From Bacteroidaceae bacterium (GTDB lineage Bacteria; Bacteroidota; Bacteroidia; Bacteroidales; Bacteroidaceae), in contig JAGBFX010000030.1 in NCBI GenBank assembly GCA_017936265.1, positions 1 through 64,000 of the forward strand: a stretch of DNA of 64,000 nt, in the 5' to 3' direction. Shown piece after piece: positions 26,402 to 36,353 of this stretch. The stretch's first letter is position 1. The number at the start of each line of letters is the position of its first letter. The position numbers and the translations under genes are program-made. The notes under the pieces were generated by a model. It was given only the letters and a program-made list of their open reading frames with translations. It ran no database searches and was not told the origin of the DNA.

Positions 26402-28051
26402 TTAATCCTTCTTTATGCGTTTGCCTCCACGCAGAGGCTTGAAATCACCACCCGGTCGCTCAAACTGGCGTCTTTCGCCACGCGCACCGCCACGTTCCGG
26501 TCTGTTTCCGCCACGGGAGTCACGGCCACGTGAATCGCGGTCCGATGCAGGACGCTGGCCATAGCCGCGTGCTCCCTCTCTGTTGCTCCGCTGTTCGCGA
26601 CGGCCCTGACGTTCATCCTCCCTGCGTTCACGCTGCGGACGGAAAGAGCCGCGGCTCTCCTGACGGTCATTATCGCGACGCTCTTCATTCCTGCGTTTGC
26701 GTGCAGCAGCACTCCTCTTGTCTCTGTATGAGCTGAAATACGACTCGAGCTCGCGGCGACGGCGGATAGACTCCTCATCGATATCGCCACTGTAGCTCTC
26801 GGCAGCACGTTCCCTTGAACGGGGAGGACGCTGCTCTCCGTCAGCACCGGTAAGGCGCGACTTACGCTTGAGCGGTGCAAAATCCTTCTTCAGTTCATTG
26901 CCCTCATCACGGAAACCGCTGTACTTGCCCGAGAAGAGTTCATACTTGCGGAACTCGCAGTCAAGATCGCCATTATACAACGGAATACGGGCTGACGCCT
27001 TCAGACCGACCTGGTCAAAGCAGTCATAGCTGCTGCTTATAATCCACGCCTCATTACCTTGGAAGGCATGCTTGAGACGCGATCCGAGCTCCTTGTAAAC
27101 CTTGAGCAGGTTCTCAAGCTGCAGACGCTCACCATAAGGAGGGTTGACAACCATTATCGCAGGAGCCTCAGGCTCGACAAAATCCTTGATGTCACGACAC
27201 TCTATCTCTATGATATCGCCCATCATGGCAGACTTGACGTTGCGTCTTGCACATGCTACCATGCGGCCATCTACATCATAGCCATATATCTTGTGATTGA
27301 ACTCCCTTTCGCCGGAATCATCATCATAGATGGACCTGAACAACTCGCTGTCAAAATCCTTCCATTTCTCGAACGCATAACCCTGACGGAAGACACCAGG
27401 AGCAATGTTGCGGGCAATCAGTGCAGCCTCAATAGGTAAAGTTCCCGAGCCACACATCGGGTCTATGAAATCACATTCACCATCCCAACCCGTCAACAGG
27501 ATAAGACCCGCGGCCAACACCTCATTGATTGGAGCAGCACCAGTCTCGACACGATAGCCGCGGCGATGCAACGACTCTCCCGAACTGTCAAATGCCAATG
27601 TACACTCTTCGCCAGCTATATGTATGTGGAAGATGAGGTCAGGATTGTTCAAGCGCACCGAAGGACGCTCGCCGTACTTTTCGTTGAAGTAGTCGGCAAT
27701 GGCATCCTTTACACGATATGCTACGAACTTGGAGTGACGGAATACCTCGCTGTACACCACCGAATCGACCGAGAATGTCGAGTTGCGGTCCATATACTGT
27801 TCCCATTCTATCGCCTTGATAACCTCATAGACCTCATCGGCATCAGCCGCCTTGAAGTGCATTATCGGTTTCAGTATGCGCACAGCCGTCCTCAGATGGA
27901 AGTTCGCCCTGTACATAAGCTCCTTGTCTCCTGTAAATGAGACCATACGGCGGCCTATCTGCACATTATTTGCGCCCAAGGCAACCAGTTCCTTTGCCAA
28001 GACCTCCTCAAGACCCTGAAAGGTCTTTGCAATCATTTCAAATTCTGCCAT
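26402..28051 (-). CDS. THUMP-domain rRNA/tRNA methyltransferase with Arg/Gly-rich tail
   Basis: 549 residues from ATG 28051; a TTG four codons earlier is less likely. N-terminal THUMP region (about 1-155) for RNA binding, then a Rossmann methyltransferase with FIDPMCGSGTLPIEAAL (about 195-211), YGYDVDGRM and the catalytic loop VVNPPYGERL (about 301-310). This is the RlmL/YcbY-type N2-guanine methyltransferase group; the exact target base is uncertain. From about residue 400 to the end the protein is an Arg-, Gly- and Glu-rich low-complexity tail (RRNEERRDNDRQ, RDSRGRDSRGG, final GGKRIKKD). That tail is unusually long for the family and likely disordered and RNA-binding. Confidence 0.87.
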   Translation of the reverse strand: MAEFEMIAKTFQGLEEVLAKELVALGANNVQIGRRMVSFTGDKELMYRANFHLRTAVRILKPIMHFKAADADEVYEVIKAIEWEQYMDRNSTFSVDSVVYSEVFRHSKFVAYRVKDAIADYFNEKYGERPSVRLNNPDLIFHIHIAGEECTLAFDSSGESLHRRGYRVETGAAPINEVLAAGLILLTGWDGECDFIDPMCGSGTLPIEAALIARNIAPGVFRQGYAFEKWKDFDSELFRSIYDDDSGEREFNHKIYGYDVDGRMVACARRNVKSAMMGDIIEIECRDIKDFVEPEAPAIMVVNPPYGERLQLENLLKVYKELGSRLKHAFQGNEAWIISSSYDCFDQVGLKASARIPLYNGDLDCEFRKYELFSGKYSGFRDEGNELKKDFAPLKRKSRLTGADGEQRPPRSRERAAESYSGDIDEESIRRRRELESYFSSYRDKRSAAARKRRNEERRDNDRQESRGSFRPQRERREDERQGRREQRSNREGARGYGQRPASDRDSRGRDSRGGNRPERGGARGERRQFERPGGDFKPLRGGKRIKKD

Positions 28052-28159
28052 AAAATTGTCCAAAAAGTGTTTTAGGGAATACCCTGGGAAGCCATTCCGG
28101 ACAGTCCCCTAATATTTTGCAAAGGAACAAAAAAAAGCGATGCGAATCAACAAAAAGAG

Positions 28160-28190
28160 TTGATATTTGAGTATGTTTGAACTATCTTCG
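28160..28190 (+). promoter_or_regulatory. Promoter of the lytic transglycosylase gene
   Basis: TATCTTCG (28183-28190) as a -7 box variant of TAnnTTTG, with TTG (28160-28162) 20 bases upstream. It lies 27 bases before the ATG. Confidence 0.5.
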
Positions 28191-28217
28191 CGGAAATTTT
28201 AATAGATAGCACACTCA

Positions 28218-29210
28218 ATGACAATGAAAAGAGAAATATCATGCTTATGCATCGCTGCGTTGCTGATTCTTTCTTCTGCAGCACCGTCAAGCGCTGCCAC
28301 AGGGAGTCATCTGGCAAAAAACAACGATGGAAAGGAGAAAAAAGAGCAAAGGCTTAACGACAACGTATCGCCACGGATACCGGCGCAGGTCACTTTTGCA
28401 GGCGAGAATATTGAACTGACGTTGCAGGACCGCCGAGAGCGCATGGACAGAGAAATGCTATCATTCTGCTACTCGCACATAAACACCATGCTTCAGATAA
28501 AGCGAGCCAACCGCCTGTTCCCCATTGTGGAACCGATACTTATGAAACACGGCATACCCTCCGACTTCAAATATCTGATGATAATAGAGTGCAACGGCGA
28601 TGTCGAGGCTCGTTCAAGCGCCGGAGCAGCAGGTCCATGGCAGTTCCTCGAGAAGACCGGACGCCAGTACGGACTTGAGGTCAACGGCGAGGTTGACGAG
28701 CGCTACAACATAGAAAAGGCAACAGTCGCTGCATGCAAGTACCTCAAGGAGTCATACGAAGAGTACGGCGATTGGCTGACTGTGGCAGCAAGCTACAATA
28801 CAGGCAGGGCCAATGTTACCAAGAGAATCAATGCCCAGAAGGAAGACAAGGCAATCAATCTGGTGCTCCTGCCCGAGACATCGCGCTACATTTTCCGTCT
28901 TCTGGCGGTAAAGACCATTTTCAGCAATCCCCAAGCATATGGTTTTATTCTCAAGGAGAGTGACCTATACCCAACTATACCCATTTCCAAGACAATAACT
29001 GTCAGCAAAGCAGTCACAAGCTGGGCAGACATAGCGAAGGAGCATGGAGTTACATATCTTCAGCTGCACGAGGCAAACCCATGGATAAGAAGCGCCTCGA
29101 TGGCGAACAAAAGCAGCAAGACATACAAGGTAAAGATTCCGGATATAAAGACCCTCGAATATGACCCTGCGAAGACCAAGGCACATGACAGGCGCTGGAT
29201 TGCAGAGTAG
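28218..29210 (+). CDS. Lytic murein transglycosylase (GH23) with LysM-like end
   Basis: 330 residues. Signal peptide (about 1-27, ending SSAAT). GH23/SLT domain from about 95 to 230: the catalytic Glu124 in MIIECNGDVEARSSAGAAGPWQFL-type context, then AASYNTGRANV, as in MltD. The C-terminal portion (WADIAKEHGVTYLQLHEANPW, ... KTYKVKIP) is a LysM-like module for peptidoglycan binding. It cleaves glycan strands with 1,6-anhydro products in the periplasm. A single gene flanked by a promoter and a shared terminator. Confidence 0.88.
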   Translation: MTMKREISCLCIAALLILSSAAPSSAATGSHLAKNNDGKEKKEQRLNDNVSPRIPAQVTFAGENIELTLQDRRERMDREMLSFCYSHINTMLQIKRANRLFPIVEPILMKHGIPSDFKYLMIIECNGDVEARSSAGAAGPWQFLEKTGRQYGLEVNGEVDERYNIEKATVAACKYLKESYEEYGDWLTVAASYNTGRANVTKRINAQKEDKAINLVLLPETSRYIFRLLAVKTIFSNPQAYGFILKESDLYPTIPISKTITVSKAVTSWADIAKEHGVTYLQLHEANPWIRSASMANKSSKTYKVKIPDIKTLEYDPAKTKAHDRRWIAE

Positions 29211-29263
29211 CCATCAAACAGGCCGTAACATCCCTGTACAACTCGATGGAGCAAAGCAAACAA

Positions 29264-29298
29264 ATGAATGACAGCAGCGCAAGGCTGCTGTCATTCAT
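29264..29298. terminator. Bidirectional terminator, transglycosylase gene and manC
   Basis: Perfect 15-base arms (29264-29278 and 29284-29298, ATGAATGACAGCAGC and its complement) around five bases, between convergent genes. The right arm ends just before the manC stop. Confidence 0.8.
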
Positions 29299-29302
29299 TA
29301 TA

Positions 29303-30388
29303 TCATGCATACTCATCGCCGAGCTTCATCTTGACATCGTTGAGGAATTTGCGTATCTCCCTTTCATCCTCCTTGCGGCATATCATAAGAACATTCCCCG
29401 CATCCACTACAAGCAACCCGTCAACACCCTGGACTACGGCAAGTTTACCCTTAGGGAGCACTATCAGATTGTTGTGGCTCTCATATTTCAACACCGATGA
29501 ATTGGGTGTCACGTTACCGTCAGCATCCTTAGGCAGCGTGCCATAAAGGGTATCCCAAGTACCGATATCGGCCCACCCGAAATCTCCCGGCAGAAGATAC
29601 ACATTGTCAGCCCTCTCCATTACGCTCATGTCAAGCGAGGCGTTCGGGAACGAGGTATAGACCTCATATCCGCGTGCACGACGCTCGTTGCGGTCGGGAA
29701 TCTCACTGTATATATCCTCGAGCATACGCATCATCTCGGGCAGAAACTTTGACATGGTATCAATTATTGTCTGCACATTCCATATATAAAGACCGGAATT
29801 CCAGTAGAACTCGCCACTCTCCATAAAAATCTTGGCAAACTCATACTGAGGTTTCTCGGTAAATGTCTTTACCTTGTAGAACGAGTTCTCATCAGGAGCA
29901 CCATCGACCTGTATATAACCATAGCGTGTCTCGGGACATGTAGGCTTGATACCTACAACAACCAGTTTATTGTTCTCGGCAACAAAATCAAAACCTCGCA
30001 ATATAATCTCGGAGAACTTCTCTTCATTGAGCACCAGCTGGTCACTCTGTGCGACAATGATATTCGCCTTCGGATTCAACAGACGTATGTGGCAAGCAAG
30101 ATTGGCAAGACTGGGAGCCGTACCCCTGAATGCAGGTTCATGTATCACTTGAGAATCGGGAAGTTCGGGGAGTTGTTCGCGTACAAGGGCTGTATAATCC
30201 ACATGCGTCGATACAAGTATGTTCTCTTTGGGGATTATGCGGCAATAACGGTCATATGTAAGCTGCAACAATGTTCTTCCACAGCCCAACACATCCTGGA
30301 ACTGTTTTGGAAAGGCTTTTCGGCTCATGGGCCAGAGACGTGTCCCCTGACCACCGGCCATAATTATACAATAACGGTTCTTGTCCAT
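29303..30388 (-). CDS. manC: Mannose-1-phosphate guanylyltransferase
   Basis: 361 residues from ATG 30388 (MDKNRYCIIMAGGQGTRLWP); the extended frame upstream is not family sequence. Makes GDP-mannose from mannose-1-phosphate and GTP, feeding capsule, LPS and glycoprotein mannose or fucose. The nucleotidyltransferase loop is AGGQGTRLWPMSR (11-23), then KAFPKQF, FTEKP and the sugar-binding part YWNSGLYIW and DMSVMERAD. It ends after the guanylyltransferase domain; there is no isomerase domain, so it is the short monofunctional form. Flanked by terminators, it appears monocistronic. Confidence 0.92.
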   Translation of the reverse strand: MDKNRYCIIMAGGQGTRLWPMSRKAFPKQFQDVLGCGRTLLQLTYDRYCRIIPKENILVSTHVDYTALVREQLPELPDSQVIHEPAFRGTAPSLANLACHIRLLNPKANIIVAQSDQLVLNEEKFSEIILRGFDFVAENNKLVVVGIKPTCPETRYGYIQVDGAPDENSFYKVKTFTEKPQYEFAKIFMESGEFYWNSGLYIWNVQTIIDTMSKFLPEMMRMLEDIYSEIPDRNERRARGYEVYTSFPNASLDMSVMERADNVYLLPGDFGWADIGTWDTLYGTLPKDADGNVTPNSSVLKYESHNNLIVLPKGKLAVVQGVDGLLVVDAGNVLMICRKEDEREIRKFLNDVKMKLGDEYA

Positions 30389-30527
30389 ATCATACTCAGT
30401 TTCAAAAGGAGAGGCGTCAACAAAATCATACCGAAAACGGCACTCCTTTTTTTCATAACGCGAGTATAGCACTTTTATTGCAGAATAAAAAAACCTTTTA
30501 GTTTTATTTGGATTCTACGGGCAATAT

Positions 30528-30560
30528 AAAAACGGCGCTTTCGAAAAAGCGCCGTTTTTA
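30528..30560 (-). terminator. Terminator after asnS
   Basis: Right against the asnS stop. On the minus strand AAAACGGCGCTTT, a TTCG tetraloop and AAAGCGCCGTTTTTAT: a stable UUCG hairpin with a U-tract. Confidence 0.88.
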
Positions 30561-31964
30561 TCAGAACTCTGCATTGTTCGGAGTACGCGGGAAAGGTATC
30601 ACGTCGCGGATATTCGCCATACCCGTCACGAATAGCAACAGACGCTCGAATCCGAGACCGAAACCCGAGTGAGGACATGAACCGTAGCGACGTGTATCGA
30701 GGTACCACCACATATCCTTCATCGGGATATTCATCTCCTCTATACGTTTCAGCAACTTGCCATAATCGGCCTCACGCTCAGAACCGCCGATAATCTCTCC
30801 GATTTTCGGGAAGAGGACATCCATTGCACGTACTGTCTTGCCGTCATCATTCTGCTTCATGTAGAATGCCTTGATATCCTTCGGGTAATCGGTAAGTATT
30901 ACAGGACGCTTGAAATGTGTCTCCACAAGGTAACGCTCATGCTCCGAAGCAAGGTCGACACCCCAATAAACCGGGAACTCGAACTTGTGACCGGCCGCAA
31001 CGGCATCCTCAAGAATCTTGATACCATCGGTGTAGCTCAAACGTACGAACTCCGTGTCAACGATTGAACGCAGACGCTCGATAAGTTCCTTGTCAATCAT
31101 GTTGTTGAGGAATGTAATATCCTCCATACAGTTGTCAAGAGCCCACTGTACACAGTACTTGATGAACTCCTCGGCAAGCTCCATGTTGTCATAGATATCG
31201 TTGAAGGCCACCTCGGGCTCAATCATCCAGAACTCAGCAAGGTGGCGCGGTGTATTCGAGTTCTCGGCACGGAAGGTAGGACCGAAAGTGTAGATTGCAC
31301 CAAGTGCTGTTGCCGCCAGCTCGCCTTCGAGCTGACCTGATACTGTCAGGCTCGCCTGCTTGCCGAAGAAGTCGTTATCATATATGATGCTGCCGTTCTC
31401 ATCCTTCTTGAGATCATAGAGATTCATTGTGGTCACCTGGAACATCTGCCCTGCACCCTCACAGTCAGATGCCGTAATTAGCGGAGTGTGGAAATAGTAG
31501 AATCCTTTGTCGTGGAAGAACTTGTGGATTGCATAGGCCATGTTATGACGTATGCGGAACACTGCACCGAATGTATTTGTACGGGGACGCAGGTGCGCTA
31601 CTGTACGCATGAACTCCATGGTCTGTCCCTTCTTCTGAAGAGGATATGTATTATCACATGCACCAAGCAATTCAATCTCTGTTGCCTGAATCTCAACGGC
31701 ATGACCGCCACCGATAGACTCGACCAATGTTCCGTTGACGCTAAGACATGCACCTGTCGTAAACTGTTTTACAAGTTCCTCATCAAACTTTTCCACGTCG
31801 ATAACGACCTGGACATTATTGATTGTAGAACCGTCATTCAGAGCCACAAAGGCAACCTGTTTGCTACTACGGCGGGTTCTTACCCAGCCACGGACATTTA
31901 CCTCAATGCCATGCTCCTTGCTCTTGAGCAAATCGGCAATTCTTGTTCGTTTTATCGCTTTCAT
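30561..31964 (-). CDS. asnS: Asparaginyl-tRNA synthetase
   Basis: 467 residues, start at ATG 31964 ([13 protein letters not shown]); the longer frame overlaps rluB and lacks family sequence. Class II synthetase: OB-fold anticodon domain ([18 protein letters not shown]), motif 2 ([21 protein letters not shown] region) and motif 3 ([12 protein letters not shown]). Cognate use of asparagine rather than aspartate is suggested by the full-length match to AsnS. It lies 44 bases after rluB and ends at a strong terminator. Confidence 0.95.
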   Translation of the reverse strand: MKAIKRTRIADLLKSKEHGIEVNVRGWVRTRRSSKQVAFVALNDGSTINNVQVVIDVEKFDEELVKQFTTGACLSVNGTLVESIGGGHAVEIQATEIELLGACDNTYPLQKKGQTMEFMRTVAHLRPRTNTFGAVFRIRHNMAYAIHKFFHDKGFYYFHTPLITASDCEGAGQMFQVTTMNLYDLKKDENGSIIYDNDFFGKQASLTVSGQLEGELAATALGAIYTFGPTFRAENSNTPRHLAEFWMIEPEVAFNDIYDNMELAEEFIKYCVQWALDNCMEDITFLNNMIDKELIERLRSIVDTEFVRLSYTDGIKILEDAVAAGHKFEFPVYWGVDLASEHERYLVETHFKRPVILTDYPKDIKAFYMKQNDDGKTVRAMDVLFPKIGEIIGGSEREADYGKLLKRIEEMNIPMKDMWWYLDTRRYGSCPHSGFGLGFERLLLFVTGMANIRDVIPFPRTPNNAEF

Positions 31965-32008
31965 CGATTTATTGTGGTTACACCCGACAAAGCGGGCTAC
32001 ATTCATTA

Positions 32009-33214
32009 TTATTCGTATGCACCCATGCGGAGCATTGCAACCTCCTTGTCTGTGAGGTAACGCCAATCGCCACGTCTGAGGTTCTTTTTGGTAAGACCAG
32101 CAAAAAGCACCCTGTCGAGTTTGTTCACACGATAGCCGAGGTGCTCGAGCATGCGGCGCACGATACGGTTCTTTCCGGAGTGTATCTCAATGCCTATCTG
32201 CGAACGGTCAGCCTCGTTTACATATGAGACCTCATCGGCATATACCGGACCATCCTCCAACTCAATACCGCTGACAAGAAGGTCCATATCCGACATTGCA
32301 ACATTCTTGTCGCATGTGACATGGTAGATTTTCTTCTTCATGAACTTCGGATGAGTCAATTTTGCTGCCAGGTCACCGTCATTTGTAAGCAGAAGCACAC
32401 CTGTCGTATTGCGGTCGAGACGTCCGACAGGATAGATTCTCTCCTTGCCAATACCTTTCAGGCAGTCGAGCACAGTCTTGCGTTCCTGAGGATCATCTAC
32501 GGTTGTAACACAATCCTTTGGCTTGTTAAGGAGGACATATACTTTCCTCTCGGGATTGATACGCTCGCCGTTGAAACGCACGTCATCACCGGGGAGCACC
32601 TTTGTACCCAACTCGGTCACGACCTCGCCATTTACCATTATGAGTCCAGCCTCGATATAATTATCAGCCTCTCGGCGTGAGCATATACCTGCATTAGAAA
32701 GATATTTGTTCAGACGCACCGGAGCATTAGGGTCTATCGCCGCCTCCTTGTATGCCATACGTTTCTTTGCGCTGTATTTTGCATTGGGATCATAGCTACC
32801 TCTTTTTGTCGGACGGCTACCATAGCCGTCACGACGTCCTGATGCAGGACGGCCGTTTCTTTCGCCCTCGGAGCCCGAATACGGAGCAGAATAATCTCTG
32901 CCCTGATAACCTCTTCTGCGACCTCCTTCTGCAACCTGTGAAGCATCTCTGTTATAGCGGGGTCTGAAACCGCCGCCATAGCGGTTGCCCCTCTCTTCGC
33001 CTGAACGCGCACCGAAGTCGCGGCTTCCGCGGCCATATGTTCTGCTGCCGTTTCCACGATCTGCCCTTTCGTACCGGGCACCCTCATCTGAACTTCTGTC
33101 AAAACGCGAACGCTTCAGTCTGTTATCACTTCCAAAATTGGGATTGAATGATGCTCTATCCCTGTTTCCGCGTGAGGATGAACCATCCTGACGCTTGTCT
33201 CTATAATTACTCAT
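32009..33214 (-). CDS. rluB: RluB/RsuA-type pseudouridine synthase with Arg/Gly-rich N-terminus
   Basis: 401 residues. Residues about 1-160 are an Arg-, Gly- and Ser-rich low-complexity extension ([21 protein letters not shown]) absent from E. coli RluB. Then an S4 RNA-binding domain ([19 protein letters not shown], about 166-185) and the synthase core with the catalytic Asp267 in [12 protein letters not shown]. It should make pseudouridine in 23S rRNA (RluB type) in the helix 90 region by analogy; the exact site is inference. Same strand as purB, 42 bases before, and asnS. Confidence 0.9.
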   Translation of the reverse strand: MSNYRDKRQDGSSSRGNRDRASFNPNFGSDNRLKRSRFDRSSDEGARYERADRGNGSRTYGRGSRDFGARSGEERGNRYGGGFRPRYNRDASQVAEGGRRRGYQGRDYSAPYSGSEGERNGRPASGRRDGYGSRPTKRGSYDPNAKYSAKKRMAYKEAAIDPNAPVRLNKYLSNAGICSRREADNYIEAGLIMVNGEVVTELGTKVLPGDDVRFNGERINPERKVYVLLNKPKDCVTTVDDPQERKTVLDCLKGIGKERIYPVGRLDRNTTGVLLLTNDGDLAAKLTHPKFMKKKIYHVTCDKNVAMSDMDLLVSGIELEDGPVYADEVSYVNEADRSQIGIEIHSGKNRIVRRMLEHLGYRVNKLDRVLFAGLTKKNLRRGDWRYLTDKEVAMLRMGAYE

Positions 33215-33256
33215 CTAGAAAATATTTTACGAACCTCACGGTCCAATTAATATCCA

Positions 33257-34603
33257 TTACAAACCTGTATAGGTATGCGGTGTTATTGCACGCAGCTCCT
33301 CCTTTACACTTTCAGAGACCTCGAGTCCCTCAATGAACTGCAGCAAAGTGTTGCGGTTGATACCCTCATTCGTACGTGTGAGCGCCTTCAGGGCCTCGTA
33401 CGGGTTAGGATAAGCCTCACGACGCAGAATGGTCTGTATTCCCTCGGCACAGACACTCCAGCAGTTGTCAAGCTCGTTGTATATTGCCTGCTCGTTAAGC
33501 AGCAACTTGCGAAGGCCCACAAGAGAACTCTTCAGAGCTATCATCATGTGTCCCATAGGCACTCCGACATTACGCAACACTGTAGAGTCGGTAAGGTCGC
33601 GCTGAAGACGTGAAATAGGAAGCTTCATAGCCAAGTGGTCAAGAATGGCATTCGCTATACCCAGGTTACCCTCGCTGTTCTCGAAGTCAATCGGGTTGAC
33701 CTTGTGCGGCATCGCGCTTGAACCGACCTCGCCGGCCTTGATTTTCTGCTTGAAGAACTCATTCGAAATATACTGCCAGAAGTCCTTGTCCATGTCCATG
33801 ATGATGACATTGATGCGGCGCATTGCATCGAAGAGCGCAGCAAGGTTGTCATAATTTGATATCTGTGTGGTATACTGCTCGCGCTGCAGGCCGAGATTCT
33901 CCTGAACGAACCTGTTTGCAAAAGATTTCCAGTCTATTGAAGGATAAGCGACACGATGAGCATTGAAGTTGCCTGTCGCGCCTCCGAACTTTGCCGAGAT
34001 AGTGCATCTTTTAAGCTCTGCCAGCTGTGTCTCAAGACGGTACACAAAAACCATGACCTCTTTGCCCAAGCGGGTCGGAGAGGCTGGCTGACCATGGGTA
34101 CGTGCAAGCATCGGGATATTCTCCCATGCTGCTGCATACTCTCTGAGCTGCGCTATCAATTCCTCGACTGCAGGATAATAGACATCGTTCAATGCATCCT
34201 TTATTGAGCACGGAATCGAGGTATTATTGATATCCTGAGAAGTCAAGCCGAAGTGGATGAACTCCTTGTATGCATCAAGCCCTCCGATAGCATCAAACTG
34301 TTCCTTTATGAAATACTCAACAGCCTTAACATCATGATTGGTTACCTTCTCAATGGCCTTAACACGTGCGGCATTCTCCTCGGAGAAGTTGCCGTATATC
34401 TCGCGCAAGCGAGGGAACAAGGCCTTATCCATGCCCACGAGCTGAGGTATGGGAAGTTCACACAATGCTATGAAATACTCAATTTCGACAAACACACGGT
34501 ATTTAATCAATGCATACTCCGAAAAATAGCCTGCAAGGGATTCTGTCTTTCCCCTGTAACGTCCGTCAATCGGGGAAATTGCTGTTAGAATATCAAGTTC
34601 CAT
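33257..34603 (-). CDS. purB: Adenylosuccinate lyase
   Basis: 448 residues of the fumarase/aspartase superfamily. Splits SAICAR and adenylosuccinate to fumarate plus AICAR or AMP in purine synthesis. Visible: TSQDINNTS (about 121-129), His170 in LARTHGQPASPTRLG, and the signature GSSAMPHKVNP (294-304) holding the catalytic serine. Full length with a normal C-terminus. A TATTTTTG box lies 33 bases upstream; rluB and asnS follow closely and may share the transcript. Confidence 0.96.
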   Translation of the reverse strand: MELDILTAISPIDGRYRGKTESLAGYFSEYALIKYRVFVEIEYFIALCELPIPQLVGMDKALFPRLREIYGNFSEENAARVKAIEKVTNHDVKAVEYFIKEQFDAIGGLDAYKEFIHFGLTSQDINNTSIPCSIKDALNDVYYPAVEELIAQLREYAAAWENIPMLARTHGQPASPTRLGKEVMVFVYRLETQLAELKRCTISAKFGGATGNFNAHRVAYPSIDWKSFANRFVQENLGLQREQYTTQISNYDNLAALFDAMRRINVIIMDMDKDFWQYISNEFFKQKIKAGEVGSSAMPHKVNPIDFENSEGNLGIANAILDHLAMKLPISRLQRDLTDSTVLRNVGVPMGHMMIALKSSLVGLRKLLLNEQAIYNELDNCWSVCAEGIQTILRREAYPNPYEALKALTRTNEGINRNTLLQFIEGLEVSESVKEELRAITPHTYTGL

Positions 34604-34635
34604 TATCCTATTTTGTAAAAACGTTTTTGAATATA

Positions 34636-34643
34636 CAAAAATA
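34636..34643 (-). promoter_or_regulatory. purB -7 box
   Basis: Minus-strand TATTTTTG fits TAnnTTTG, 33 bases upstream of the purB ATG. A -33 TTTG at the right distance is not visible. Confidence 0.4.
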
Positions 34644-34772
34644 GTACTTTTTAACCATAAACACTCACTGATAGATTAAAGTTTGTGCAAAATAATGCAA
34701 AAAGGACTACAGATGCAGAACATTGCAGAAGGAGAAAAAAATAACCTACGCAATGCGCAGGTTCAACTTCTG

Positions 34773-34847
34773 TGGACGTTGACGGATTCGAACCGCCGAC
34801 CCTCTGCTTGTAAGGCAGATGCTCTAAACCAGCTGAGCTAAACGTCC
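34773..34847 (-). tRNA. tRNA-Val (UAC), second copy
   Basis: 75 bases folding as a cloverleaf: acceptor GGACGTT with AACGTCC, T-loop GTTCGAATCC, anticodon loop CTTACAA giving anticodon UAC (valine, GUA codons). Discriminator A; CCA is not encoded. Identical to the copy at 34864-34938. Confidence 0.95.
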
Positions 34848-34863
34848 GATATGTCTGTTTTGT

Positions 34864-34938
34864 TGTGGACGTTGACGGATTCGAACCGCCGACCCTCTGC
34901 TTGTAAGGCAGATGCTCTAAACCAGCTGAGCTAAACGT
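34864..34938 (-). tRNA. tRNA-Val (UAC), first copy
   Basis: Same 75-base sequence and anticodon as the copy downstream, separated by 16 bases, so both probably come from one precursor. A promoter-like pair sits just upstream at 34966-34999. Confidence 0.95.
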
Positions 34939-34965
34939 CCAATAAGTCGCAACTCTTAATTGCGT

Positions 34966-34999
34966 TGCAAAAGTACAGCAAAATATTTCAACTACCAAA
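34966..34999 (-). promoter_or_regulatory. Promoter of the tRNA-Val pair
   Basis: Minus-strand TACTTTTG (34966-34973) as -7 box; TTTG (34996-34999) is 22 bases upstream, slightly longer than ideal. It sits 27 bases before the first tRNA. Confidence 0.5.
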
Positions 35000-35126
35000 T
35001 TTTTTGGTAAAAAATTTAGAAAAATCGCGATTTTTCCATCAATTCCCGCAAAACGGTCCGGTCAGGGAGCTCCTACACAGAAAAGAGACTGCAAGCAACA
35101 GCAGCCCACCCCCTTTATATGAACAA

Positions 35127-35159
35127 ATAAAGAGTGTGCCGCATGGACACACTCTTTAT
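35127..35159 (-). terminator. Terminator after the OmpA-family gene
   Basis: ATAAAGAGTGTG (35127-35138) and CACACTCTTTAT (35148-35159) pair perfectly over 12 bases with a nine-base loop; TTGTTC follows on the minus strand. Confidence 0.75.
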
Positions 35160-35180
35160 ATTTAATATCGAGAGATTTGC

Positions 35181-36353
35181 TTACTTTGCAACCTCGATTA
35201 CCGCGCGACGGTTGAGATACTTGTTGCTGTACTCCTCAGACTCACCAACAACTACAACCTCAACATCCTTAACGCCTGCAGCCTTGAGAACCTCAGCAAC
35301 AGCATTAGCACGATCAGCAGCAAGACCCTTGTTGTACTCATCTGTACCGATGATGTCTGTGTAACCAACAACTCTGAGCTTAACACCTGCCTCTGCAGCA
35401 GCCTTAGCATAAGCCTCGATATTCATCTGCTCCTTCTTAGAAGCAATCTTAGAAGAACCGAATGCGAAGAAGATAGACTCCTTAACATCGAGGAAGTTTG
35501 GCTTGTTCTTCAGCTCGTTGTAAGCGTCGTTCAACTTGTCATAGTCATTCTTAAGAGCCTTATAGTCGTTCTTGAGCTTATTGTTCTCAGCCTGAGCATC
35601 CTGAAGATCAGAAGCAAGCTCAGCAAGAGCAGCAGCATAGATAGCCTGGAGTGCAGGAACATCAGCAGCAGGCTCCCAACCAACCTTGTTGAACTTGTAA
35701 GCGACACCGAGGTTTGCAGACCACATCATATCGTGACCGCTCTGACCTGTGATACCGCTGAAACCGTTGCGGAAGAATGCACCAGCCAACTCAAGGTTGA
35801 TATCCCAATGCTTAGAAACACGGAACTTGTTGATAAGACCATAGTTAACGGAGATTGAACCTGTAATGTCACCAGAGGTCATACGGCCTGTACCCTCCTC
35901 GTGGTTCATAGCCTCACGGCCAGCCCAACCACCACCGACATAAGCAATCACATTCCAGATGCGCTCCTCTCTGTAACCACAGAAAAGGTTGCTCAGGTTG
36001 AACATTGCGTCAAAGTGGAAGTTCATGAACATAGTGTGATCGAACTCCTCATATGTCTGGATATTGAGACCCTGATAAGCAACTCTCCAACCGAAGCCAG
36101 GAGTATGCCACTTACCTACATATACATTGAGAGCTGGAGAAAGGTGATCGAAAGCGCTCTCACCATTCATGAACACACCATTGTAAATGTTTACACCACC
36201 GTTCACACCGAGGAACCAGTTGCTACCGAAACTGTTGGTAACTACAGAGTTCTTCTTAGTAGGAACTACGACCTCGCTTACTGTCTCCTGTGCATTAGCA
36301 GTAGAGAACATGGCAATTGCAGCAATCGCCAGTGAAATCATCATTTTTTTCAT
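35181..36353 (-). CDS. OmpA-family outer-membrane protein
   Basis: 390 residues. Signal peptide (about 1-21, ending STANA). The middle has beta-barrel-like alternation with aromatic residues (SNWFLGVNGGVNIYNG through SANLGVAYKF), then a Lys/Asp/Asn-rich helical linker (KLKNDYKALKNDYDKLNDAY), and a C-terminal OmpA-like peptidoglycan-binding domain (about 292-390) with IFFAFGSSKI, VVGYTDIIGTDEYN and LAADRANAVAEVL. The barrel plus linker plus OmpA domain is the layout of abundant Bacteroidales OmpA proteins that tie the outer membrane to peptidoglycan. Monocistronic; its leader is 140 bases or longer. Confidence 0.9.
   Translation of the reverse strand: MKKMMISLAIAAIAMFSTANAQETVSEVVVPTKKNSVVTNSFGSNWFLGVNGGVNIYNGVFMNGESAFDHLSPALNVYVGKWHTPGFGWRVAYQGLNIQTYEEFDHTMFMNFHFDAMFNLSNLFCGYREERIWNVIAYVGGGWAGREAMNHEEGTGRMTSGDITGSISVNYGLINKFRVSKHWDINLELAGAFFRNGFSGITGQSGHDMMWSANLGVAYKFNKVGWEPAADVPALQAIYAAALAELASDLQDAQAENNKLKNDYKALKNDYDKLNDAYNELKNKPNFLDVKESIFFAFGSSKIASKKEQMNIEAYAKAAAEAGVKLRVVGYTDIIGTDEYNKGLAADRANAVAEVLKAAGVKDVEVVVVGESEEYSNKYLNRRAVIEVAK

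Noticed and set aside
26413..26880. Overlapping ORF of 155 residues in the Arg/Gly-rich tail
   Set aside because: A second frame in low-complexity DNA; the THUMP methyltransferase frame continues to a normal stop and ends in a basic tail that fits its family context.
31965..32066. Longer start for asnS
   Set aside because: Overlaps the rluB coding end and is not part of the AsnRS family sequence; ATG 31964 gives the usual length.
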